The notes under the pieces: model-generated
Database searches by the model: none
Seen by the model: only the letters and a program-made list of their open reading frames with translations
What the model was told of the DNA's origin: nothing
Translations under genes and position numbers: made by a program
Shown: piece after piece, positions 35,536 to 42,900 of the stretch
Layout: each line of letters begins with the position of its first letter
Numbering within the stretch: position 1 is the first letter of the stretch
Origin: Cellulophaga algicola DSM 14237
GTDB taxonomy: Bacteria; Bacteroidota; Bacteroidia; Flavobacteriales; Flavobacteriaceae
Length of the DNA: 64,000 bases
NCBI RefSeq assembly: GCF_000186265.1
Contig: NC_014934.1
Location: 1,240,001 to 1,304,000, forward strand
Direction: 5' to 3'

Positions 35536-36042
35536 ATGATGAATTTTAATGAAATTTCGATTAGAGCTAGGGTTGGATTTTCTTTATGCTGTTTGGAAAA
35601 TATGATTGATAATATTAGTTCCGATTCCATAAAGAAATGGAATATTGTATTAAGCAAGTTATGGCGTTTCTCAGAAATTGAATTCGTTGACGAATGGCTT
35701 TATGAAGTTTCTAATTCAATGCCTTTATCTATAATTGAAGACCCTTTTGAGCCAGGGGAGGAATTAACAGAAGAAGAATATAATTCTTTAAAATTACTAT
35801 ATAGAAATAATAATGTTTCCATTATAAATGTGATAGAACTAATATTCAAGATGGGTACAATAGAATTATATTCTCAAATTCAAAATAATTCTCCAAAAAC
35901 AATAGATTTAATTAATGAAATTATTCAGTTAACATTGGATAGTAATACCCGACTTCCAAATAAAGAAGTCTTTGAAAAATATCGAATTGAAGATGCTCAG
36001 GGTTGGGGGAAAACTTTCAAAAGATCTGATGTTAAAGAATAG
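35536..36042 (+). CDS. probable immunity protein for the deaminase toxin
   Basis: 168 residues, acidic, mostly helical (RVGFSLCCLENMIDNISSDSIKKWNIVLSKLW). No signal peptide, so cytoplasmic, as expected for immunity to a nucleobase deaminase. It begins 2 bp after the toxin stop (ATG 35536, with a second ATG at 35539). I do not recognise a named Imm family; the call rests on position, size and lack of other features. Confidence 0.7.
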   Translation: MMNFNEISIRARVGFSLCCLENMIDNISSDSIKKWNIVLSKLWRFSEIEFVDEWLYEVSNSMPLSIIEDPFEPGEELTEEEYNSLKLLYRNNNVSIINVIELIFKMGTIELYSQIQNNSPKTIDLINEIIQLTLDSNTRLPNKEVFEKYRIEDAQGWGKTFKRSDVKE

Positions 36043-36091
36043 GTTTAATTTTCCTTATTATCATAAAGTCAGGCATATATAAAAAGCCCCA

Positions 36092-36383
36092 GCTAGCGCG
36101 AGCATCATGCTCGTGCCCGCAACAATAAGTAACTAAAAAGTAAAATAGAAATGAGTAGAAAAATATTAAAACAAAATATAGATTACATTCATAATAACCC
36201 AGTTGAACAAGATTTTGTTACCAACCCAGTAGATTGGAAAATATAGTAGTGCAAGAAATTATGCAGATAATGAAACTGTATTAAAAATTGACTATCAAGG
36301 AATGCATTTAGGAATGATAGAATTATGAGCTTATTAACTAAATATAGTAGCTGTAACGGCACGAGCGTGACGCTCGCGCTAGC
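36092..36383 (+). mobile_element. RAYT-derived mini-element, copy 1
   Basis: Bounded by 26-bp inverted repeats, GCTAGCGCGAGC... at the left and its complement ...GCTCGCGCTAGC at the right. Each contains an inner near-palindrome of the GAGCGTCACGCTC type (copy 1 left arm has two changes). Inside lies the 3' end of a REP-associated tyrosine transposase gene (36151-36328) encoding YIHNNPVEQ... . An extra A in the GATTGGAAA region shifts the frame in this copy. Runs of C and G directly outside extend the inverted repeat. Full RAYTs are about 150-200 residues; only the C-terminus remains. Confidence 0.85.
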
Positions 36384-36538
36384 GGAGGGATCAGCCACCT
36401 ATTGCACAAATACAAAAAGAAGGATTGATGAAAGAAGGATTGTTTAAACAAACATCTGATCCAATTCCTTTTACTGGAACTGATGGGGAAATATGGTATT
36501 ATATTGATTTTGTTGAACTAAGTAAACCTTTAAAATAA
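36384..36538 (+). pseudogene. orphan toxin C-terminal fragment 2
   Basis: Directly after mini-element 1, an open frame without its own upstream start encodes QPPIAQIQKEGLMKEGLFKQ..., ending GEIWYYIDFVELSKPLK and a stop 6 bases before the next immunity-like gene. Its position, like the deaminase tail before its immunity gene, marks it as the last ~50 residues of a displaced toxin domain. The family is not recognisable from the remnant. Confidence 0.6.
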
Positions 36539-36544
36539 TTAATT

Positions 36545-36904
36545 ATGAAAATTATTAAACCTGAGGATTTTCCGATTGAAATGAGTTCTGAGAATATCGA
36601 TATCTTAGCTAGTATGGCTTTAGAAGATGTTATTTCTGAAGAATGGAGAGAAATCACATTTAATATATTAACCGATGAGCAAAATACATTAATAAATAAC
36701 CGAATATCTGAAATTCAAAGAGAGGACTCTAAGCAACGCTGGAGCTCATTAAGCCCAAAAGAACAAGCAGAAGAAAAGCAAAAGATTGAGGAAAGTATGA
36801 AAGATCAATCAACGTTTATTGGTAATATGGGTGAACCAGAAACTTTAGAAGAGTTTAAGAGAAGACGTGGTTACGATCCAAGAGGTTCCAAATATGATAA
36901 ATAG
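36545..36904 (+). CDS. probable immunity protein 2
   Basis: 119 residues, highly charged and helical (MKIIKPEDFPIEMSSENIDI, LSPKEQAEEKQKIEESMKD, then EFKRRRGYDPRGSKYDK). No signal peptide and no recognised domain. It is preceded by toxin fragment 2 and followed by a 56-bp stretch that recurs after immunity gene 4. The call rests on the cassette layout: mini-element, toxin tail, immunity gene. Confidence 0.6.
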   Translation: MKIIKPEDFPIEMSSENIDILASMALEDVISEEWREITFNILTDEQNTLINNRISEIQREDSKQRWSSLSPKEQAEEKQKIEESMKDQSTFIGNMGEPETLEEFKRRRGYDPRGSKYDK

Positions 36905-36914
36905 AAAATTTATT

Positions 36915-36970
36915 TTAAGCTAATTTTTCTTGTAGTGAATCATTCTGCGCATCCTTAAGCATAAGGTCAA
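36915..36970 (+). repeat. 56-bp repeat behind immunity gene 2 (copy a)
   Basis: Begins TTAAGCTAATTTTTCTTGTAG and ends TAAGGTCAA. A diverged copy of the same length lies at 38354-38409 behind immunity gene 4, also directly before a mini-element. It may be left from a common ancestral cassette end. Confidence 0.75.
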
Positions 36971-36973
36971 CCC

Positions 36974-37265
36974 GCTAGCATCAAACAGTCACGCTCGTGC
37001 CCGCAACAATAAATAACCAAAAGTAAAACAGAAATGAGTGGAAAAGTATTAAAACAAAAGATAGATTACATTCATAATAACCCAGTTGAACAAAGTTTTG
37101 TTACTGACCCAGTTGATTGGAAATATAGTAGTGCAAGAAATTATGCAGATAATGAAACTGTATTAAAAATTGACAATCAAGGAATGCATTTAGGAATGAT
37201 AGAATTATGAGCATATTAACTAAATATAGTAGCTGTAACGGCACGAGCGTGACGCTCGCGCTAGC
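36974..37265 (+). mobile_element. RAYT-derived mini-element, copy 2
   Basis: Same organisation as copy 1. The right inverted repeat is perfect, while the left one is degraded (GCTAGCATCAAACAGTCACGC...). The internal 58-codon frame 37034-37210 is intact: MSGKVLKQKIDYIHNNPVEQ, then TDPVDWKYSSARNYADNE, ending HLGMIEL. This matches the C-terminal end of RAYT/TnpA-REP proteins (YIHNNPV...YSSARNY). The catalytic HUH and Tyr region of a RAYT is absent. Confidence 0.88.
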
Positions 37266-37406
37266 ATGGGGAAAAAGAATATTATACCTAATTTTAAAGT
37301 ACAGAAAAATGATTTAGCTAATAAATTTTCAAACTTAAATATTGAAAATATAGCAGTACAACCATTTGGAAGTGGCTTTGATTTAAAACCATTTTTAAAA
37401 TTATAA
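37266..37406 (+). pseudogene. orphan toxin C-terminal fragment 3
   Basis: The frame begins at ATG 37266, whose ATGGGG is partly formed by the mini-element end, and encodes 46 residues (MGKKNIIPNFKVQKNDLANK..., ending GSGFDLKPFLKL). The stop is one base before the next gene. It looks like the last part of a nuclease- or enzyme-type toxin domain, but I cannot name it. Confidence 0.58.
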
Positions 37407-37407
37407 A

Positions 37408-37764
37408 ATGAACTATTATAGATGCTTGGGTAGTCTTGAAAATGTGATTAGTAGTGAATTACATGAGAAGATAAAGATTTTATTTCCAAATATTAAAGGG
37501 CGTCCTAGATTATTTGGATATGATATTGAATTAGAGAGTGAAGAATTAGAATTTTATATTAATACTATTGATGAAAAAGAATATAAAATAGATATTAGTA
37601 CTAAAAATGAAGAAAATTTACTGGCTATCTTGAATTCTTTAAAGCAAAAATTAATAGAGTTAGAAGGTGAATTCGATTTGGTATATTTCAAGGAAGATGA
37701 TGATGGTAATCAAATTTCAAAAGACTTAATTTACTTTGATAATAGATCTACTCTTCCCCGCTAG
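37408..37764 (+). CDS. probable immunity protein 3, C-terminus altered by a mini-element
   Basis: 118 residues, acidic alpha/beta protein (YRCLGSLENVISSELHEKIK, GRPRLFGYDIELESEELEFY). No signal peptide. The last codons (STLPR, stop TAG 37762-37764) run into the left end of mini-element 3, so the natural C-terminus was replaced when that element arrived. Immunity role inferred from its place one base after toxin fragment 3. Confidence 0.58.
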   Translation: MNYYRCLGSLENVISSELHEKIKILFPNIKGRPRLFGYDIELESEELEFYINTIDEKEYKIDISTKNEENLLAILNSLKQKLIELEGEFDLVYFKEDDDGNQISKDLIYFDNRSTLPR

Positions 37765-38050
37765 CGCGAGCGTCACGCTCGTGCCCGCAACAATAAGTAA
37801 CTAAAAAGTAAAATAGAAATGAGTAGAAAAGTATTAAAACAAAAGATAGATAACATTCATAATAATCCGGTTGAACAAGGATTTGTTACCGACCCAGTTG
37901 AATGGAAATATAGTAGTGCAAGAAATTATGCAGATAATGAAACTGTATTAAAAATTGACTATCAAGGAATGCATTTAGGAATGATAGAATTATGAGCATA
38001 TTAACTAAATATAGTAACTGTAATGGCACGAGCGTGACGCTCGCGCTAGC
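37760..38050 (+). mobile_element. RAYT-derived mini-element, copy 3
   Basis: The best preserved copy: both 26-bp ends are perfect complements and are extended by CCCC outside left and GGGG outside right. The internal frame 37819-37995 is open for 58 codons, with Tyr replaced by Asn in the YIHNNPV motif. Differences among the four copies are scattered substitutions, so they diverged after copying. Confidence 0.9.
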
Positions 38051-38120
38051 GGGGGTAATACAGGACTTTAGCGATATGTTTCCAAATATAGAAATAAAAT
38101 TAATCGATGGAGTTAAATAA
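38051..38120 (+). pseudogene. orphan toxin C-terminal fragment 4
   Basis: An open frame continuing from the mini-element end encodes GVIQDFSDMFPNIEIKLIDGVK and stops at TAA 38118-38120, overlapping the start of the next gene by 14 bases. Such overlap is normal for toxin-immunity pairs, supporting the reading as a toxin tail. Confidence 0.55.
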
Positions 38121-38352
38121 AGAATTAAGATTTGAAATTATGGTTACTTTTCCCGAAGTGCTTGAAAAAGCTATAAAAAACCATAATGAATTTAATGGTA
38201 CTGATTTTGAAATAACAGAAACCATCTATGATGAGGTACCTTTTTGTAAGTTAAAAGTAACTAAATATGAAACTTCAGATATTTTTGGTTTAGGTTACAA
38301 ATTGGCAGCGTTACAATATAGAATGCGAGAAGAAGGAGAAATAGATTGGTAG
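38107..38352 (+). CDS. probable immunity protein 4
   Basis: 81 residues (MELNKELRFEIMVTFPEVLEKA, ending LQYRMREEGEIDW), cytoplasmic, no recognised family. The start codon overlaps toxin fragment 4 in a different frame, suggesting translational coupling in the original pair. Followed by the second copy of the 56-bp repeat. Confidence 0.58.
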   Translation: MELNKELRFEIMVTFPEVLEKAIKNHNEFNGTDFEITETIYDEVPFCKLKVTKYETSDIFGLGYKLAALQYRMREEGEIDW

Positions 38353-38353
38353 C

Positions 38354-38409
38354 TTAAGCTAATTTTTCTTGTAGAAAATTATTCTGTGCATACTTAAGGT
38401 TAAGGTCAA
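38354..38409 (+). repeat. 56-bp repeat behind immunity gene 4 (copy b)
   Basis: Diverged copy of 36915-36970 in the same position relative to an immunity gene and the next mini-element. The following 40 bases (CCCCGCTCCGCAAAGTC...) are unique. Confidence 0.75.
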
Positions 38410-38452
38410 GCCCCGCTCCGCAAAGTCTCACGGTTTAGTGGAACAACCCCCC

Positions 38453-38743
38453 GATAGCGTGAGCGTCACGCTCGTGCCCGCAACAATAAGTAACTAAAAA
38501 GTAAAACAGAAATGAGTGGGAAAGTATTAAAACAAAAGATAGATTACATATATAATAACCCAGTTGAACAAAGTTTTGTTACCGACCCAGTTGATTAGAA
38601 ATATAGTAGTGCAAGAAATTATGCAGATAATGAAACTGTATTAAAAATAAACAATCAAGGAATGCATTTAGGAATGATGGAATTATGAGCATATTAACTA
38701 AATATAGTGGCTGTAACGGCACGAGCGTGACGCTCGCGCAAGC
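38453..38743 (+). mobile_element. RAYT-derived mini-element, copy 4
   Basis: Ends GATAGCGTGAGCGTCACGC... and ...GACGCTCGCGCAAGC, slightly diverged at the tips. The internal frame 38512-38688 has TGG changed to TAG in the DPVDW motif, so this copy is broken by a nonsense codon. Preceded by a C-run and followed by GGGG-type sequence as in the other copies. Confidence 0.87.
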
Positions 38744-38795
38744 ATGGGGACTTGATGATTTAGGAAATATCAGTACATCTTACATTGTAAACTAA
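38744..38795 (+). pseudogene. orphan toxin C-terminal fragment 5
   Basis: Open frame AWGLDDLGNISTSYIVN, stopping 4 bases before the next gene. The shortest of the toxin tails; called by analogy with the three preceding cassettes. Confidence 0.5.
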
Positions 38796-38799
38796 CTTT

Positions 38800-39219
38800 A
38801 TGGAAAAAAAATCAAAGTTTAATTTATTCTTTAAAGGATTTAAAGAAAAAACTGAAAATTTTAGTTTGCTCTTTGATTTTCTTATGGATTTCAAATATAA
38901 AAATGCTTGGGATAGAGATATTTTCCCTCTATTAGAGAGTGTTAAAACTGGAAAATCATTTGGTGTAGATTGGTCTGATTTTATTTGGGGTACGATTTGT
39001 TTTAGAAATGGTTATGTTATGTTTTTAAAAGAATCGATACATCAAGTAGGTAGAAAATTCCCGCCTATTAAAGATATTAATGGCAATGCTTTAGTTGACG
39101 AAACTGGTCAATGGTTAGAAAATACTGAATATATAGAATTAAATTATTCTGAATTCTTAAAAATCCCATTGGATGAGTTCATTTCTATATGCAGAAAATG
39201 GTATAATGAAGTTTTATAA
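38800..39219 (+). CDS. probable immunity protein 5
   Basis: 139 residues with aromatic-rich helices (KFNLFFKGFKEKTENFSLLFDFLMDFKYKNAWD, then GVDWSDFIWGTICFRNGYVMF). No signal peptide and no family I can name. Last of the array; a solitary palindrome arm follows at 39303. Confidence 0.58.
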   Translation: MEKKSKFNLFFKGFKEKTENFSLLFDFLMDFKYKNAWDRDIFPLLESVKTGKSFGVDWSDFIWGTICFRNGYVMFLKESIHQVGRKFPPIKDINGNALVDETGQWLENTEYIELNYSEFLKIPLDEFISICRKWYNEVL

Positions 39220-39302
39220 GGTAAATTAATACATGGTAGGGGTAAGCTCGAAATAAATACAATGTTTGCTATAGAATAATTATGAAAGAATACAATACCC
39301 CC

Positions 39303-39322
39303 GCGAGCGTCACGCTCGTGCC
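39303..39322. repeat. solitary arm of the mini-element palindrome
   Basis: GCGAGCGTCACGCTCGTGCC, the left-arm sequence of the mini-elements, here without the RAYT remnant or a right arm. It interrupts a short frame opening at ATG 39282 (MKEYNT...). It marks the right edge of the array. Confidence 0.8.
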
Positions 39323-39430
39323 CACAAAATTAGGTTAATGTCATATAAAAATAAAACAGCAAAATAATAACCATGCGTAAAACACCCCTGCCTATCGGCA
39401 GGCCCCTCAAGAGGACAATTATTACGCAAA

Positions 39431-39465
39431 CAATTCCCCCTTTGAAGGGGGATTAAGGGGGATGT
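39431..39465. repeat. 35-bp G/C palindromic repeat, left copy
   Basis: Begins CAATTCCCCCTTTGAAGGGG and ends GGGGGATGT. Identical over 35 bases to 52121-52155. Contains the self-complementary core CCCCCTTTGAAGGGGG. Located 93 bases before the DUF559 gene. Confidence 0.88.
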
Positions 39466-39558
39466 AAAATGGTAAACCAAACTAGTGAGTTAAATTAAGT
39501 ACAAAAAAGAAATATAACCCAAAACAGATTTATGCCTCCCTCAAAAGGACACTGAATT

Positions 39559-39939
39559 ATGAGCAAAAAACGCAACTACATAATATCTAACCCTAAGCTA
39601 AAAGCTTATGCTAGGCAGTTGCGTAATAATAGCACTTTGGCTGAGGTGTTACTTTGGCAAAAAATAAAACGGAAAGCTTTGGGCGTTGGGTTTCATAGGC
39701 AAGTCCCTATTAACGAGTTTATAGTAGATTTTTATTGCCATGAAATCCAATTAGCCATTGAAATAGATGGCAGTAGCCACGATACCCAATACGATTACGA
39801 TTATAGGCGGCAAAACATTTTAGAAACAAAAGGAGTTGAATGTATACGTTTTGAAGATATCGCAATAAAAAAAGAACTATTCAGTGTTTTACTGGCTTTA
39901 GAAAGTAAAGTAGAGCAGCTAATAAAACACGAATCATAA
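39559..39939 (+). CDS. DUF559 (Vsr-like) endonuclease-domain protein
   Basis: 126 residues. Residues 10-115 match the DUF559/very-short-patch-repair-like nuclease fold: LRNNSTLAEVLLWQKIKRKALGVGFHRQVPINEFIVDFYCHEIQLAIEIDGSSHD, with acidic and Gln/Lys residues typical of restriction-endonuclease-like enzymes. The role of these small proteins is not established. It ends 9 bp before the 1682-residue protein gene and is surrounded by G/C palindromes, which I recall often seeing around DUF559 genes in Bacteroidota. Confidence 0.88.
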   Translation: MSKKRNYIISNPKLKAYARQLRNNSTLAEVLLWQKIKRKALGVGFHRQVPINEFIVDFYCHEIQLAIEIDGSSHDTQYDYDYRRQNILETKGVECIRFEDIAIKKELFSVLLALESKVEQLIKHES

Positions 39940-39948
39940 CCAACAATT

Positions 39949-42900
39949 ATGAATAAAAAATACCTATTTACAATAGTACTACTGTGGAGTTTTCTGCTAA
40001 ACGCAAACAATGCCCTTGCTAGTGCTGAGCTGCCTCTGCTGAGCGTGGTCACTGAATATAGCCCAAGTGGAGCCAAAGTAAGTCGTGCAATAAAAGGAAC
40101 GAATGTTCCCCCTCCTTCGGAGGGGGCTAGGGGGAGGACAAACCCTGGCGATTCCGTAAAAACTAAAAAAGCAAACACTAGTCAGTTAAACTATTTACAG
40201 CAATTAAATACCTTGCGTACTAAAACAACTGAACTTACATCGAATCGCCTAACGTCTGTACAAACCAAAGTAACAGAAGTCTCCCTTCCTTCGGAGGGGG
40301 CTAGAGGGAGGACCTTCCCTACCCTAGACCAAAAACTTTTAGAAAACAACATGCTGCCTGGCGGGCAGGCAGGCTTCAACATCGCGCTAGCAAACAGCAA
40401 GCCTGAGTTTACGCAAGAATATATTACAGCAAATTTCAGCTCAAATCCAAAAGTTGATGCCTTGGTTGCTCAGGCAAAAAACGCTTTTAAGGAACTTAAA
40501 AAGCTAGGCAATTTTGCTGATATTATTACAGGTAAAGAGTTATTGGAGTTACCTGTAGGTCTTAGAAAAAAAGATTCTACTTCTGGAAATACTGTAGAAT
40601 TAGCTATTGTTCAAGTAAAATTTACGCCTCAATACGCAGAATTTAAAGCTTGGGCAAAACTTACTGTTCCAGAAAAAGGTGTTAATGGCGAAACAGAACG
40701 CGAACTATATTTTGGCGCAGAAGGCATCAAACTGTCCCACGATGGGGCTCTTTTGGGCGATATGAAATTAGTACTCTTGGGCAACCAAGCTATTCCTATA
40801 CAAGGAGATAATTGGCTATTGACTCTAAAGGGGGGCATCAACCTAAAAACGGGTGCTTTTGGAGAAGAGTCTTATGTAGAATTTGATTGTAGTGGTTTAA
40901 AATCTATCGGTTTAGAAGGTGATATTCGTATTTCTCGTAATGTGCTACTTCCCATTACGAGCGGCGGCAACTATACCTGCGGAACTGCTCCCGACAATCA
41001 ATATTTAAAAGACAAAGATGATGTTGTCAACAATAAATGCTATGTAGGCGCATCTTTTAGTGCAGAAGCAAACGGTTGGAACGATATTCTCCTAGAGGTT
41101 ACCTTACCAAAATTTGAGGTCGTTGGCCTCAAAGGATGGGGATTTAATATAAAACGAGCTGTTCTTGATTTAAGTGATACAAAAAATGCTTCTGGCATTA
41201 AATTCCCAAAAGAATATAGTACACTATACAACAACTCCACCAGAAAATTATGGCGCGGATTCTACGCTAAAGAGATTAGTGTTATGCTCCCAAAAGGGAT
41301 TGAAAAAACTAAGAAATCTAGTGATCGAGTAGAATTTGGCGCTAAAGATTTGATTTTAGACAGTCAAGGAGTTTCCGGAACATTCTATGGAGAAAATGTA
41401 TTAAATATTGGTGAAGGTTCTGCCGGTAAATGGGCATTTACGATAGAAGATGTTAGCTTAACATTAGCCATGAACTCCGTTACTGCAGGATCAATGGCAG
41501 GAGATGTTTCTGTGCCTATATTAAAAGAAGCCATGGAATATGAAGGCTATGTTTCCTCTAATGCTTGGGGATTAGAGGTAAATAGAAAGAGTGACTTTCT
41601 AGCTCCTGTATTTTTGGGTGAAATTCTACTCGAAAAAAACTCAAAAGTTGGTATTGATGTAAAAGAGGGGTATGTATACCCTCATGCCAATCTAACAGGG
41701 CAATTATCTATCATAGGTAAAATAAACCAAAAAGAAGGTGATGAAAAAATTAGTAAAGATGAAGTGGCCGTTGACAGCAAAGGTTTCAACTTTCCAGGAA
41801 TTGTATTTGAAGAACTTAAATTAGAAACCGAACCTGGTAAAAAAACAATTAGTGCCAAATCATTTGGTTTTACGGGAGAAATGAATCTAATGGGCTTCCC
41901 CGCCTCTATCTCTAAACTAGAATTAGTAACTCCTGATAATGAAGTGGGCTTATCTTTTGATTTAAAAATCAATCTTGATGCGCAAGGGTCACATGCGACG
42001 ACTAGCTTAAATATTTTAGGAAAACTAGAAGATGAGGCTAGCGTCCAAGAATGGAAATTCAGTCGTGTAAAAGTAGACGGAATAGCAATTGATTACGAAA
42101 AAAGTGGCGTAGCACTTAAAGGGAGTTTAGAAATCATGGAAGACCATAGTTGGTATGGAGATGGATTTAAAGGTGATTTAACGGCCACTATAAAAGACCT
42201 AGATTTTACAGCCAAAGGAAAAGCAATATTCGGAAATAAAGATTTTAGGTATTGGAATGTAGATATTTGGACAGAAGATAATTCTACCCCTCAGAATAAC
42301 AAACTACTCATCACTGCATTTGCTGGTGGTGTTTCTTATAAGATGAAAAAAACTAGGGGCAATAGCGATGGTTTTTCTCCATCTTCTGCAGTGTACATCC
42401 CTAATGAAGACTACGGCCTAGGCATTCGTGCAGGTATAAAAATAAGCACTAAAAACACGGATTCTTTTAACGGTAAAGCTTATTTGGATATGGAATTTAA
42501 CCCAAGCGGAGGGCTAAACCGTATAGGCTTTGTAGGAGAAGGAGCCGTAATGTCTGGAGCATCTGGAGGAGATTCAGAAACATTAGAAGAACTTTCTTCA
42601 ATAGAAACTAAAATTAATGAGTTCGCAGAGAAAAATCCGAAGATCGCAGAACAATTAACAAAATACGGCAATTATCTAAACCTATCTAAAGAAGCCATTC
42701 CGGTAAGAGATGTAGCTTCTTCAGGGAAAATAGGAATATATATTGGTATTGAAAAAGACTTTGTCAATGGCACTTTTGATGGGGATTTTGAATTGTATAT
42801 GGACACCAAAGGTATTCGAGGAGGAGGAGATAGCAATCTAGCAGGATGGGCAAAAATACATACCGGACCTAATGATTGGTACTTACATATAGGTTCTCCA

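Larger units (their letters stand above)
39220..39558. other. intergenic region rich in palindromic repeats
   Basis: No gene seen. Contents: the solitary mini-element arm (39303-39322), a CCTGCCTATCGGCAGG palindrome with GCCCCTCAAGAGGAC (39386-39417), and a 35-bp CCCCCTTTGAAGGGGG-type repeat (39431-39465) that recurs exactly at 52121-52155. Confidence 0.7.

Noticed and set aside
36092-38743. The four ~290-bp repeats as a CRISPR-like or integron attC-like array
   Set aside because: The repeats carry a shared RAYT C-terminal frame and palindromic ends, no integrase is present, and the intervening pieces are toxin tails with immunity-like genes. Integron attC sites lack such coding content.
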